From contig NZ_BQXM01000017.1 in the NCBI RefSeq assembly GCF_022836495.1, positions 1-64,000 of the forward strand: a stretch of DNA of 64,000 nt, in the 5' to 3' direction. The notes beneath the pieces are model-generated. The model did not search any database and had not been told where the DNA came from. It saw nothing but the letters and a program-made list of their open reading frames with translations. Shown piece after piece: positions 63,837-64,000 of the stretch. Source of the DNA: Desulforhabdus sp. TSK (GTDB lineage Bacteria > Desulfobacterota > Syntrophobacteria > Syntrophobacterales > Syntrophobacteraceae). Both the position numbers and the translations under genes were made by a program. Position 1 is the first letter of the stretch. Each line of letters starts with the position of its first letter.

Positions 63837-64000
63837 CACGTAAGCATCAAGTCGTATGTTAAAGGACAGACAGAACGTGTCACCATCATTGTGCACATTC
63901 CGTGCGAAAAGAAAAACCTGTATCGGCGACACTCTGTCGCCGCCTGTCTCCAGCAATCTATTGGGATTGAATTCTGCAGTCCCGGGGGATCTGGATACTT

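Noticed and set aside
1-64000. CRISPR array, IS element, prophage, tRNA or rRNA
   Set aside because: No regularly spaced repeats, transposase, integrase, phage structural genes, tRNA T-loop signatures or rRNA segments were found by reading.

Overview
The window reads as a chromosomal segment of a GC-rich anaerobic deltaproteobacterium (Desulfobacterota), possibly a sulfate reducer or syntroph of the Syntrophobacter type. The lineage is inferred. The support is the gene content: two UGA-encoded selenoproteins of a glycine-reductase-type complex, a benzoate-CoA-ligase-family enzyme next to a molybdenum hydroxylase and a TRAP transporter, an EtfA fused to a two-cluster ferredoxin, PAS-rich histidine kinases, and a riboflavin/nusB gene block ordered as I recall it from Desulfovibrio. 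No phage, insertion sequence, CRISPR array, rRNA or tRNA was recognised. About 56 protein genes are supported and they are densely packed.

Layout. 0.2-3.7 kb: MFS transporter with a hotdog thioesterase, an outer-membrane barrel protein, and pyruvoyl arginine decarboxylase. 3.7-8.5 kb: a possible kup - histidine kinase - receiver/TPR operon on the minus strand, headed by a clear c-di-AMP (ydaO/yuaA) riboswitch. 8.6-13.2 kb: grdE-grdB-grdC-grdA with in-frame UGA (Sec) codons in grdB and grdA and no grdD. 13.2-17.2 kb: amidohydrolase - membrane protein - histidine kinase, with an IclR regulator upstream. 17.8-28.4 kb: a catabolic block of three-subunit molybdenum hydroxylase, ThiS-like carrier with its ThiF/MoeB-type activating enzyme, aryl-CoA ligase, universal stress protein and a TRAP transporter. 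28.5-38.8 kb: small secreted proteins, TrpB2, FMN reductase, a heterodimeric ABC exporter, DUF554 and M48 membrane proteins, a zinc-ribbon/rubredoxin-like protein and an orphan protein.

38.8-52 kb is a minus-strand housekeeping run: yceD-rpmF, then an acyl-CoA dehydrogenase-etfB-etfA unit closed by a terminator, then fabG-fabF-rpiB-glyA-ribD-ribE-ribBA-ribH-nusB. The usual plsX, fabH and acpP partners are missing from this run. 52-64 kb holds a lipoprotein, gltX, a histidine kinase with a degraded ATP-binding domain, a DUF1828-like protein, a lipoprotein, lepA-hemW, ppiB and a ZraS-type kinase.

How the genes may work together. K+ uptake appears to be under c-di-AMP control. The selenoprotein operon suggests reductive cleavage of a glycine-like C-N substrate by an incomplete or variant complex. 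The catabolic block suggests uptake, CoA activation and hydroxylation or dehydroxylation of an aromatic acid under IclR control. Several palindromic intergenic elements occur, including a perfect 30-bp inverted repeat at the right end whose arm recurs near ribH.
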